From an uncultured Clostridia bacterium (GTDB lineage Bacteria; Bacillota; Clostridia; Christensenellales; DUVY01), in contig CALAYY010000237.1 of NCBI GenBank assembly GCA_937895465.1, forward strand, positions 1 to 10,891: DNA of 10,891 bases. Direction: 5' to 3'. Under the pieces are notes generated by a model that saw nothing but the letters and a program-made list of their open reading frames with translations, had not been told where the DNA came from and searched no databases. Position numbers and translations under genes: made by a program. Of this stretch, positions 5,405-10,891 are shown piece by piece (position 1 is the first letter of the stretch; the number at the start of each line of letters is the position of its first letter).

Positions 5405-8144
5405 ATAGTAATGTTGCCGTAATTCCCAAGTTTTCAAGCTGAGTTATAATATCTTCATCATTAGCAAAAAAGTTTATGTCTAGGACATTTCCTGAGAATT
5501 GTAACAGCCCTTCAAAAAGATAATTTACATCACACATAATATAAAAATCAGCTTGAACAGTAAAATCAAACATCCCCAGCATTAATTGTGTTTCTCTAGG
5601 CTCTATAATGATTGCTACTCGGCATTGGGTAAAAGCAAAAGCGTTGTCACCTATATAAGTGATATTATCTGGGATATTAATACTATGTAACATGATATTC
5701 TCAAAAGCCTGATCACCTATGATTTGAACAGGTTTGCCATTATACATCGTCGGTATTACCAAATCCGTTATGCTGTTATCTTTTAATCCAGTTATACTAT
5801 AAGCTATACCATCATCAATTTCTTCAAAAATAAAAATTTCTCCAAGAACATCTCTTATACTCACAGTATAAGAACATTCTGCCCCTTGATATTGTACAGT
5901 TAGTTCTAGGCTGTTACAAGCTGTTTGCGAATTAAAACCTGATACCATATCAGCCGTTAAAGCAATTAGTTCATCAGGATATATTTCCTGATAATTATAG
6001 ACGATTCTTATAAAGCCATTATCAACCTGCAATTCTTCAGATAAGTCATATTGCGTTTTTGGAAAACTGATAAGTTCTATATAGTCTATTGTTTTTAACG
6101 GAACACAAATATTAATTTTTATATAATCAGTTAAAGTAATATCGTTTTGAATATATTTAACTATTAATGTCTGTTCGCCGATTATGGCAGAATCAAAACC
6201 TAAAATTTGAGCTTGCTCAAGAGATATACTTTCTGTTGTATCATTGTCATATCTTAGCTCAATAATACCCTCTTTGGATATCTCTTCCAGATATTCATAT
6301 TCTGTTTTATATTCTAATACCTTTATTTCTATAAGGCTTTTAGCTTTTATATATATTTCAATTTCTATAGATAAGCTTAGATAATTAACCTGCACTTTTT
6401 GAATGCCGATTTCATTCATATCAAGATTATCAAGATCAAGATATTGAGATAAAAGATCTATTTCTTTAACATCATTATTATCATAAGTAAGCAAGATTTT
6501 TGCGTCAACTAGGTCTATATCTTGTCCTTCAATATATTCTGTTTTTCGAATTCTTGCACTAATATGTTTAATACTTGCAGCTTTAACTATAACTTCAAAT
6601 GAAGTTTCAACACCCTTATATGCAACAACAACATCTTGACACCCTTCAACAGATGGATTATAACCAGATGCTGTTAGGCTATTAACATTCTGCAAAGATT
6701 CAATTTCACCATTATCATATTTTATTTCTAATATCAGACCTTTTAAATCTAATTGTTCATTAACAAAATAGCTTATTTTTTCTGGTTTAGTATGAATGGA
6801 AATGGAACTAATTTCTCGAACTGCAAAACGAGCTTCTAAGGTCAAATCATGACTTGTCCCTTTTGGGATTTTTTCATAAATTTCATTATTATAAAACCAA
6901 CCTAAGAATCTAAAGCCAGCTTTCGTTAAATTAGGCAGCTGTATATCAGATGAAGTTATGGTAAATTCTTGGGGCAATCCTTCTGCATGTTCGCCGTTAT
7001 TAATATAAGTAATTTTATATATTAATTCTTGCCATTTTGCATTAAGAGTAATATCTTGGTTTATAGGTGTAGAAAAATCAAAAAGCATATCGTCTTTATA
7101 CCATCCCAAAAACTCATATCCAATCTTTTGAGGTGATAAAGGTGGATTTGTTTTATTGCCTTTTTGACATTGATTACTAATAATATTTTCTTCGTCTTTA
7201 AATGTTACCGTGCAATATTCTATAATCTTTTTCCATTTAGCAAAGAGCGTTATGTCCTTAAGAATTGGCATAGAGAAATCAAAAATTACATCATCTTTAT
7301 ACCATCCCAAAAATTCATATCCAGTTTTTTGAGGTGATGTTGATTGACCTACTATACTGTCTTTTTGACATTCTATATTATCAATTATACTTCCGCCGTC
7401 TGTATCAAATATAACAGTGCAATATTCTATCTTCTTTTCCCATTTTGCGATAAGAGTTATATCGTTTTTGGGTATAATGTTTAAATCAAACTCTTGCTCA
7501 AAATCTTTATCTAAAAACCAGCCTAAAAATTTAAAGCCTAATTTTTGAGGTATTGGCATGACATTATCTTGTTTTAAGTCGTTATATGAAATAGAGGGTA
7601 TTGTATCGCCGTCGTCTGTTTCAAAGTTGACCATAACAGGCAGCCAATTAGGAAATATCATTATGTCATAATCAGGCATCAAAAAAGTATCATTAATTTT
7701 ATATGATATATCTTCTCCATCAATAGATGTTTTCCAGCCTGATAATATATAACCTTCATAATCAGAACTAAATTCCTCAAGATTGATTTTATAATTATAC
7801 TGTTTATTTAAAATATGTACTTGATCGTCATTATAACGAATTGATAATTTATAAGTATTAGGAGTCCATTTGGCATATAAAACAATGTCAGAGCGGATAT
7901 CTTTTAATTTAATATCAGTACATTGATTTTGAAACTTTTGGTCGAAGAACCAACCCCCAAAGGTAAAGCCTTTTTTTTCAAGGTTAGGCAAAATATAGTC
8001 CTCTGTATTTTCCATAGCAACATAAAAAACATCGCTTTGATCAAAAAAGCTTATATTTATTTTTTCTTCTTCATTGGAACACGCTTGAAAAATAATTAAG
8101 ATGAAAATTAATAAAAATAAGAAATAGAATTTGTAACGCTTCAT
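5403..8144 (-). CDS. large surface lipoprotein with InlB-type repeats, Ig-like domains and a short BspA-like LRR
   Basis: Predicted exported lipoprotein of 913 residues. The N-terminus is a signal peptide (KRYK charge cluster, hydrophobic 6-20) ending in a cysteine at 22 in the context FQAC; the -3 Phe and -2 Gln are unusual for a lipobox. Six InlB B-type (Listeria-Bacteroides) modules follow at about 30-94, 98-167, 171-235, 242-305, 311-372 and 376-440. Most are recognisable by a GWF/GWY core and an AKW-type end. Then come four bacterial Ig-like (Big_3-type) domains at about 446-520, 526-600, 605-680 and 686-765, each with a YDNG/TYDN-like strand, and a short BspA-type leucine-rich stretch (about 790-840, IPDNITYIGDNAF). 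Eleven further cysteines are present, many for such a protein. Start ATG 8144 follows an AGGGGGGGAAG ribosome site. A role in adhesion or cell-surface binding is inferred from family only; no ligand is known. Confidence 0.88.
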   Translation of the reverse strand: MKRYKFYFLFLLIFILIIFQACSNEEEKINISFFDQSDVFYVAMENTEDYILPNLEKKGFTFGGWFFDQKFQNQCTDIKLKDIRSDIVLYAKWTPNTYKLSIRYNDDQVHILNKQYNYKINLEEFSSDYEGYILSGWKTSIDGEDISYKINDTFLMPDYDIMIFPNWLPVMVNFETDDGDTIPSISYNDLKQDNVMPIPQKLGFKFLGWFLDKDFEQEFDLNIIPKNDITLIAKWEKKIEYCTVIFDTDGGSIIDNIECQKDSIVGQSTSPQKTGYEFLGWYKDDVIFDFSMPILKDITLFAKWKKIIEYCTVTFKDEENIISNQCQKGNKTNPPLSPQKIGYEFLGWYKDDMLFDFSTPINQDITLNAKWQELIYKITYINNGEHAEGLPQEFTITSSDIQLPNLTKAGFRFLGWFYNNEIYEKIPKGTSHDLTLEARFAVREISSISIHTKPEKISYFVNEQLDLKGLILEIKYDNGEIESLQNVNSLTASGYNPSVEGCQDVVVAYKGVETSFEVIVKAASIKHISARIRKTEYIEGQDIDLVDAKILLTYDNNDVKEIDLLSQYLDLDNLDMNEIGIQKVQVNYLSLSIEIEIYIKAKSLIEIKVLEYKTEYEYLEEISKEGIIELRYDNDTTESISLEQAQILGFDSAIIGEQTLIVKYIQNDITLTDYIKINICVPLKTIDYIELISFPKTQYDLSEELQVDNGFIRIVYNYQEIYPDELIALTADMVSGFNSQTACNSLELTVQYQGAECSYTVSIRDVLGEIFIFEEIDDGIAYSITGLKDNSITDLVIPTMYNGKPVQIIGDQAFENIMLHSINIPDNITYIGDNAFAFTQCRVAIIIEPRETQLMLGMFDFTVQADFYIMCDVNYLFEGLLQFSGNVLDINFFANDEDIITQLENLGITATLL
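7029..7421 (-). repeat. tandem duplication inside the lipoprotein gene (InlB modules 4 and 5)
   Basis: Modules 4 and 5 repeat with a period of about 201 bases (67 residues) and are far closer to each other than to the other four. Both begin EYCTV, contain QKxGYEFLGWYKDD and FDFS, and end DITL.AKW. At DNA level the stretches around 7100-7140 and 7300-7340 are nearly identical. This indicates a recent unequal duplication and makes copy-number change likely. Confidence 0.75.
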
Positions 8145-8176
8145 ACTTCCCCCCTAAAGTATTACAAACTATTTCT

Positions 8177-8205
8177 AATTTACAAATTTCGACAAAATAT
8201 GACAA
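8177..8205 (-). promoter_or_regulatory. possible promoter of the lipoprotein gene
   Basis: On the minus strand TTGTCA (8200-8205, 5/6 match to the -35) and TAAATT (8177-8182, 4/6 match to the -10) are 17 bases apart in the 98-base gap upstream of the lipoprotein start. Other TTGTNN runs nearby could serve as well. The gene clearly needs a start signal here or read-through from the zinc-ribbon gene, for which I see no strong terminator. Confidence 0.35.
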
Positions 8206-8242
8206 GCACATTTATGCAAAAATTAATTTTATAAACATTCTT

Positions 8243-8872
8243 TTATAAGGTTGCGAAAAACACCAATAAAATTGAAAATAACAAATTTATACCAAAAGCG
8301 CTATATCCGCCCACTTTGAACCAAAACACATAATTATGGTTACGCTTAATATCATAACCTTCAAATGTAGAATACCTAAACTTGTCATAAGCATAATCAA
8401 ATCTCATTAATTTTTCACGTGCAAACAACATTAACATAACTACTATATAATAAAATATGTCACTAAGAATTATGACAATAACAGAAAAATTAAAACCAAC
8501 TATAATAGTAATAAAACCAAAAACAATTGCAACAAAATTAATTAAAGAGTAAAAAACACCTAAAATAACCCTTGCTGTCAATGACATCTTAGACTTGACT
8601 TGATGTTCAAAATAATCGTCTTCAGATGTCTTTTGAGAATCAAGAACCAAAAAAGACAAGTCCCTGTTACATCTTTTGCATCTTGTAATTTCTTGCCATT
8701 TGTTGACATAATTGCATTTTGGACAAGTTTTGCTTTCAAGGATTTCGCTGGCAGCCTTTGAGCTTCTTGCTGATCCAAATACTTTTACCTGTGTCAAATC
8801 TGCATTACACTTGCTACATGCTGTAACATTATTATTATTATTAATAAATTTACATTTTGGACAAATCTTCAT
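8243..8872 (-). CDS. membrane protein with two N-terminal zinc ribbons, function unknown
   Basis: The 209-residue product has two zinc-ribbon motifs of the form CxxC-x11-CxxC: cysteines 4, 7, 19, 22 and 50, 53, 65, 68. The first contains a run of five Asn codons (residues 11-15, mostly AAT). A charged linker (about 76-98) is followed by hydrophobic segments at about 101-126, 128-150 and 183-207. The tyrosine- and arginine-rich loop at 152-182 (DYAYDKFRYSTFEGYDIKR) separates the last two helices. Zinc ribbons joined to membrane helices are common in Bacillota and mostly uncharacterised; I do not recognise a specific family. The start ATG 8872 has only a weak GGA upstream, but it begins directly with the CPKC motif. 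A strong promoter at 8912-8941 suggests it is transcribed separately from the bacteriocin-like genes. Confidence 0.8.
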   Translation of the reverse strand: MKICPKCKFINNNNNVTACSKCNADLTQVKVFGSARSSKAASEILESKTCPKCNYVNKWQEITRCKRCNRDLSFLVLDSQKTSEDDYFEHQVKSKMSLTARVILGVFYSLINFVAIVFGFITIIVGFNFSVIVIILSDIFYYIVVMLMLFAREKLMRFDYAYDKFRYSTFEGYDIKRNHNYVFWFKVGGYSAFGINLLFSILLVFFATL

Positions 8873-8911
8873 ATCAAAAGTCCATTAAAAAAATGTTAAA
8901 ACTATATTATT

Positions 8912-8941
8912 ATTATATAAAAAACAACTGATTTATGTCAA
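8912..8941 (-). promoter_or_regulatory. strong promoter of the zinc-ribbon membrane protein gene
   Basis: On the minus strand a perfect -35 TTGACA (8936-8941) and a perfect -10 TATAAT (8912-8917) are 18 bases apart, one longer than optimal. Transcription would start near 8905, about 33 bases before the ATG at 8872. It begins just after the stop codon of the upstream small membrane protein gene. Confidence 0.7.
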
Positions 8942-8960
8942 TAAAAAACTTATAAATATG

Positions 8961-9179
8961 TCATTCCACTATTGATAAGCCAGTTATGATAGCAAATCCA
9001 ATTGTGATATTATTATTTAAAATTATAAAAATAGCAATAGTAATTAGTCCAATTATTATACAAATTATTAAAAAGATAGAATAGATTTTTTTAAAACTAG
9101 TACTAACTATTGTGCTAATAACTAGATATATAGATACGACAATTAATGATGGTAAAATGCTTAAGAAAAAGTCCCGCAT
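8961..9179 (-). CDS. small two-helix membrane protein, possible immunity protein of the broken peptide gene
   Basis: A 72-residue, very hydrophobic protein. The first helix is about residues 3-25 (FLSILPSLIVVSIYLVISTI) and the second about 33-55, possibly with a short third near 58-70; SFKK lies between the first two. It has no cysteine and no enzyme motif. The ATG at 9179 is 14 bases after the stop of the frameshifted double-glycine peptide gene, with a weak GGTGA site upstream, so the two were probably one transcript. Class II bacteriocin operons typically place a small membrane immunity protein right after the precursor; that analogy, not homology, is the basis for the suggestion. The frame is intact although the partner is broken. 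It could instead be a second peptide or an unrelated protein. Confidence 0.6.
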   Translation of the reverse strand: MRDFFLSILPSLIVVSIYLVISTIVSTSFKKIYSIFLIICIIIGLITIAIFIILNNNITIGFAIITGLSIVE

Positions 9180-9193
9180 AAATCACCATAACT

Positions 9194-9585
9194 TTATTTT
9201 TCCGTCAGCTTACCATCTAAAGGATCAATAAATCTATCAAATAATTCCCCTATTGCTCCTCCAATAGTAGCAACAAATATTGCGGTAATAAATTTTGTAG
9301 CCCTAGTATAACCAATTTTGATTCCTACAACCCCTAATCCTTTTCATTACCTGCAATTAAACCTGCTTTCATTCCCATTGAATCCAGAACTAATTTCAAT
9401 CCAAGTCCAGCCACGGCACCGCCAATCCAGCATAAGGCTGTGACTATTGCTACCGTAACAGCTACAACAATTGCTTGTTAATCGATAGTAATACTAAACC
9501 CCCATTAACATACATCATCTCTACGCGGTCCATTTCCACGAAGCCTTGGGGAATATAAGTTGCCTGTCCTTAAAGCCATTTCCAT
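9194..9585 (-). pseudogene. double-glycine-leader (bacteriocin-like) peptide gene broken by three frameshifts
   Basis: The gene keeps a strong ribosome site (GAGG, eight bases before ATG 9585) and begins Met-Glu-Met-Ala-Leu. A one-base insertion within about 9564-9575 shifts it out of frame; the leader IPQGFVEMDRVEMMYVNGG is then read to the Gly-Gly at 9498-9503. A second shift (one base missing) near 9477-9482 moves to QAIVVAVTVAIVTALCWIGG and on to IAGNE. A third (one A missing from an A run at 9341-9344) leads to KGLGVVGIKIGYTRATKF and ends ...GKLTEK with TAA at 9194-9196. The span, 392 bases, is one short of a whole number of codons, exactly as the three shifts predict. Repaired, it would encode about 130 residues: a leader of about 30 and a hydrophobic, glycine-rich core of about 100. 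Long intact genes nearby argue against general sequencing error. Confidence 0.75.
9499..9551 (-). repeat. leader-coding repeat, copy 1
   Basis: This 53-base stretch matches 10834-10886 at 51 positions. It encodes PQGFVEMDRVEMMYVNGG, so the repeat ends exactly at the double-glycine cleavage site. The two differences change Glu to Val and Asp to Asn. Sequence on the core side of the repeat is unlike copy 2. Confidence 0.9.
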
Positions 9586-9623
9586 AAGTTTTTCCTCGAA
9601 ATAATATAACTTCGATAGAAAGA

Positions 9624-9652
9624 CTTATACTATCATATTAATCATTAGTGAA
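9624..9652 (-). promoter_or_regulatory. candidate promoter of the frameshifted peptide gene
   Basis: On the minus strand TTCACT (9647-9652, 4/6 match) and TATAAG (9624-9629, 5/6 match) are 17 bases apart. Transcription would begin near 9617, giving a leader of about 32 bases that includes the GAGG ribosome site. One arm of an 11-bp inverted repeat lies in the spacer between the two boxes, a common operator position. Confidence 0.45.
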
Positions 9653-9686
9653 AAACTTGTTTACAACTAATACATATGATTAATAT
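9635..9686. repeat. 11-bp perfect inverted repeat, probable operator
   Basis: ATATTAATCAT at 9635-9645 and its exact complement ATGATTAATAT at 9676-9686 are separated by 30 bases, 41 bp centre to centre, close to four helical turns. Between them lies a smaller near-palindrome TTGTTTACAA (9657-9666). One arm overlaps the -35/-10 spacer and the other is upstream of the -35. This suits a dimeric regulator binding two half-sites on one DNA face, with possible looping. Confidence 0.5.
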
Positions 9687-9888
9687 CCTTGTCCAAGTAT
9701 TTTTTACTTATTTTAAAATTAGTATAAATTGAGATGATGTCAACATAATAAGTTTTTATATGCTTTTATTGGCTTTTAAGGTTGCAATATAGCAATCTGC
9801 TTATCTTGCCAAAACAGCTCATTATCAGGTATTTTGCGGGATAAAACATTGATTGATTTTAATTTTCTCTAAGTTCAATTTTTGGCAT

Positions 9889-10338
9889 CTAGCCAACCTT
9901 AATATCACGATTTTTTTTCTCAGCAAGATAAATTTTGAAAATTCTGTTTGCTGTACTCGCCATATAGCAAGCAACTACAAACGTAAAAATAACAAAAATA
10001 GGTTGAATATAAATATTTAAGAAATAATAGCTAAACACACCGTTATTTTCTTTAACTAAAAAGCCTGTCCCTATGGCAAAAATCAAACTACCTATATAAG
10101 ATATCGTCTCAAACAAAAAACGCTTTCTTTTAATCTGATTAGGGTATCTTATAAAAAATATTGTCCTAGGTATAAAACTTGATAATAAAATGATCGTTAA
10201 AGCAATTTCAGTAAAGATAAAAGAAGGTAAAACATAACCAAAAATTATATAAAATACACATACAGCGGGAAAAAGCACAAATGCCGCATAATTATGTATA
10301 GTTATTCGCTGTAATGCCAAAAATTCTTTATCATCCAT
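9889..10338 (-). CDS. four-helix membrane protein, possible immunity protein of the upstream peptide
   Basis: A 149-residue integral membrane protein with four hydrophobic segments at about residues 17-36, 41-63, 78-94 and 102-127. Basic loops (RYPNQIKRKRF about 64-74, and the C-terminal NRIFKIYLAEKKNRDIK) suggest a cytoplasmic face. I do not recognise the family and see no catalytic motif. Start choice: ATG 10338 (MDDKEF), with AGG about 11 bases upstream; a TTG at 10368 extends the frame by ten residues and is less likely. It lies on the same strand, 131 bases after the stop of the intact double-glycine peptide gene, across a hairpin-forming repeat. By position it could be the dedicated immunity protein, which is inference from operon habit only. 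It could also be a transporter accessory or unrelated. Confidence 0.65.
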   Translation of the reverse strand: MDDKEFLALQRITIHNYAAFVLFPAVCVFYIIFGYVLPSFIFTEIALTIILLSSFIPRTIFFIRYPNQIKRKRFLFETISYIGSLIFAIGTGFLVKENNGVFSYYFLNIYIQPIFVIFTFVVACYMASTANRIFKIYLAEKKNRDIKVG

Positions 10339-10379
10339 AATCTTAATACCTAAAGTTATTAATACCAATTTATCAAATC

Positions 10380-10448
10380 AACATATACATAGCAGTTTGA
10401 ATAAAAGATAGTTTCATAATACACTATAAGCCCTGCTATGTATATGTT
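10380..10448. repeat. 16-bp perfect inverted repeat between peptide gene and membrane gene
   Basis: AACATATACATAGCAG (10380-10395) is the exact reverse complement of CTGCTATGTATATGTT (10433-10448), with a 37-base loop that can form a further 5-bp stem (10408-10412 with 10423-10427). In RNA it would be a long, stable hairpin 22 bases after the peptide stop codon. There is no T run after it on the minus strand, so it is not a standard terminator. It may be a processing or stabilising element, an attenuator setting the peptide-to-immunity ratio, or the remains of a small inverted-repeat element. No target-site duplication is visible. Confidence 0.75.
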
Positions 10449-10469
10449 CTTAGCATTAAATATTATATC

Positions 10470-10891
10470 TTAAATAAAATCGCAAATAAAATCAAAACCT
10501 TTTGGAATTCCAAACCATCCAGTTTTTACATTAACTCCAATTTTAAAACCGCGGCCTATGCTGCCTGCATAAAGAATAGTTCCATAAAGAGTTAAAGCGG
10601 CAGCCGCAACAGCTATGATTGCCGCCCATCCAATAACAGGTATTGTAGATAAAGCACTAGTTATTGCTGAAATATATGGAGCAAGATAAACATCAAAACC
10701 AATCATAGATATTGCCATTTTACCTAACGCTAAAACCGATAATCCACCATAAGCTAATCCGACAGTTCTCTGCCCGCTATTCCATAAAAAAATTGCTGTA
10801 GCAGCACTTACACTTATACCAACAAAATAATCTCCCCCATCAACATACATCATCTCTTCGCGGTCCATTTCCACGAAGCCTTGGGGCAAGA
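10470..10891 (-). CDS. double-glycine-leader bacteriocin-like peptide precursor, 5' end off the window
   Basis: The visible 139-140 codons encode PQGFVEMDREEMMYVDGG followed by a core of 120 residues. The leader fits the double-glycine type cut after Gly-Gly by C39-peptidase ABC transporters (acidic, hydrophobic Met-Met-Tyr-Val spacing, GG at 10833-10838). The core is hydrophobic and rich in Ala, Gly and Ile, with stretches such as AAIIAVAAAALTLYG and a basic, aromatic C-terminal part (GFKIGVNVKTGWFGIPKGF) with one cysteine. A TTG at 10889 could be a start, but the sister gene has a further ten or so codons from an ATG with a good ribosome site, so the true start is probably beyond the right edge. 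The core is much longer than the 30-60 residues usual in class II bacteriocins. Secreted antimicrobial or signalling peptide is the best guess; target and activity are unknown. Confidence 0.72.
   Translation of the reverse strand, partial: LPQGFVEMDREEMMYVDGGDYFVGISVSAATAIFLWNSGQRTVGLAYGGLSVLALGKMAISMIGFDVYLAPYISAITSALSTIPVIGWAAIIAVAAAALTLYGTILYAGSIGRGFKIGVNVKTGWFGIPKGFDFICDFI
10834..10886 (-). repeat. leader-coding repeat, copy 2
   Basis: The second copy of the 53-base leader-coding repeat, 51 of 53 bases identical to 9499-9551. It encodes PQGFVEMDREEMMYVDGG with the acidic residues intact. Similarity stops right after the Gly-Gly codons and appears to stop or weaken just upstream, where the window ends. 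Confidence 0.9.

Larger units (their letters stand above)
9586..9888. other. gene-free stretch between the two peptide-gene units
   Basis: About 300 very A+T-rich bases without a credible reading frame. It holds the promoter and inverted repeat of the broken peptide gene (9624-9686) and a perfect -35 box TTGACA on the minus strand (9738-9743) without a clear -10. There are also two direct repeats GCTTTTA on the plus strand, 10 bp apart (9762-9768 and 9772-9778). A small hairpin TTGGC/GCCAA (about 9882-9896) overlaps the end of the upstream membrane protein gene. I see no convincing terminator for that gene. Confidence 0.5.

Noticed and set aside
8826..8845. Trinucleotide run encoding five Asn residues as a phase-variable tract
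   Set aside because: The repeat unit is three bases, so changes in number would stay in frame; only a length change in the ribbon loop is expected.
9194..9585. Programmed ribosomal frameshifting in the broken peptide gene
   Set aside because: Three separate shifts would be needed, in both directions, and no slippery heptamer with a downstream structure is evident; decay is simpler.
9881..9897. TTGGC/GCCAA hairpin as terminator of the 149-residue membrane protein gene
   Set aside because: The stem is only 5 bp, it overlaps the stop codon, and no T run follows on the minus strand.
10380..10448. CRISPR repeat or integron-type attachment site
   Set aside because: It is a single inverted repeat without spacer-repeat periodicity, integrase gene or conserved core sites in the window.

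Overview
The window looks like chromosome from a low-GC, Gram-positive-type bacterium (Bacillota, Clostridia-like). The signs are strongly A+T-rich DNA, Shine-Dalgarno sites of the GGAG/GAGG type, a CpsC/CpsD capsule-control pair, a lipoprotein with InlB-type repeats, and double-glycine leader peptides. A finer assignment is not possible from the sequence alone. TAA and TAG stops and TGG tryptophans fit the standard code.

Left part (1-5404) is an envelope and exopolysaccharide locus. On the minus strand are the first codons of an unknown gene at the left edge, then uppP (undecaprenyl-diphosphatase, recycling of the lipid carrier), cpsD (tyrosine autokinase) and cpsC (Wzz-type chain-length regulator). 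Across a 216-bp divergent promoter region, the plus strand carries an O-antigen polymerase/ligase-family protein (Wzy-like) and an overlapping membrane-bound processive GT2 glycosyltransferase. Together they could make, polymerise and length-control a surface polysaccharide on undecaprenyl phosphate. No initiating sugar-phosphate transferase and no flippase are in the window, so the pathway is incomplete here. A strong hairpin terminator at 5377-5404 closes the plus-strand operon; its T tract touches the stop codon of the converging lipoprotein gene.

Middle part (5403-8963): a 913-residue surface lipoprotein (six InlB B-type repeats, four bacterial Ig-like domains, one short BspA-like leucine-rich remnant) and a 209-residue membrane protein with two zinc ribbons, each with its own candidate promoter.

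Right part (8961-10891) is the most unusual stretch. Two double-glycine-leader peptide genes lie on the minus strand, each followed by a small membrane protein that could give immunity. The two leaders share 51 of 53 bases, while the hydrophobic cores (about 100 and 120 residues, long for a class II bacteriocin) are unrelated by eye. The upstream peptide gene is open but its 5' end is off the window. The other is intact at its promoter and ribosome site but broken by three frameshifts, and its partner membrane gene remains open. Inverted repeats sit in the promoter of the broken gene and between the intact peptide gene and its membrane partner. The layout reads as a decaying and reshuffling bacteriocin-like cassette. 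The C39-peptidase transporter and regulators expected for such peptides are not in the window.
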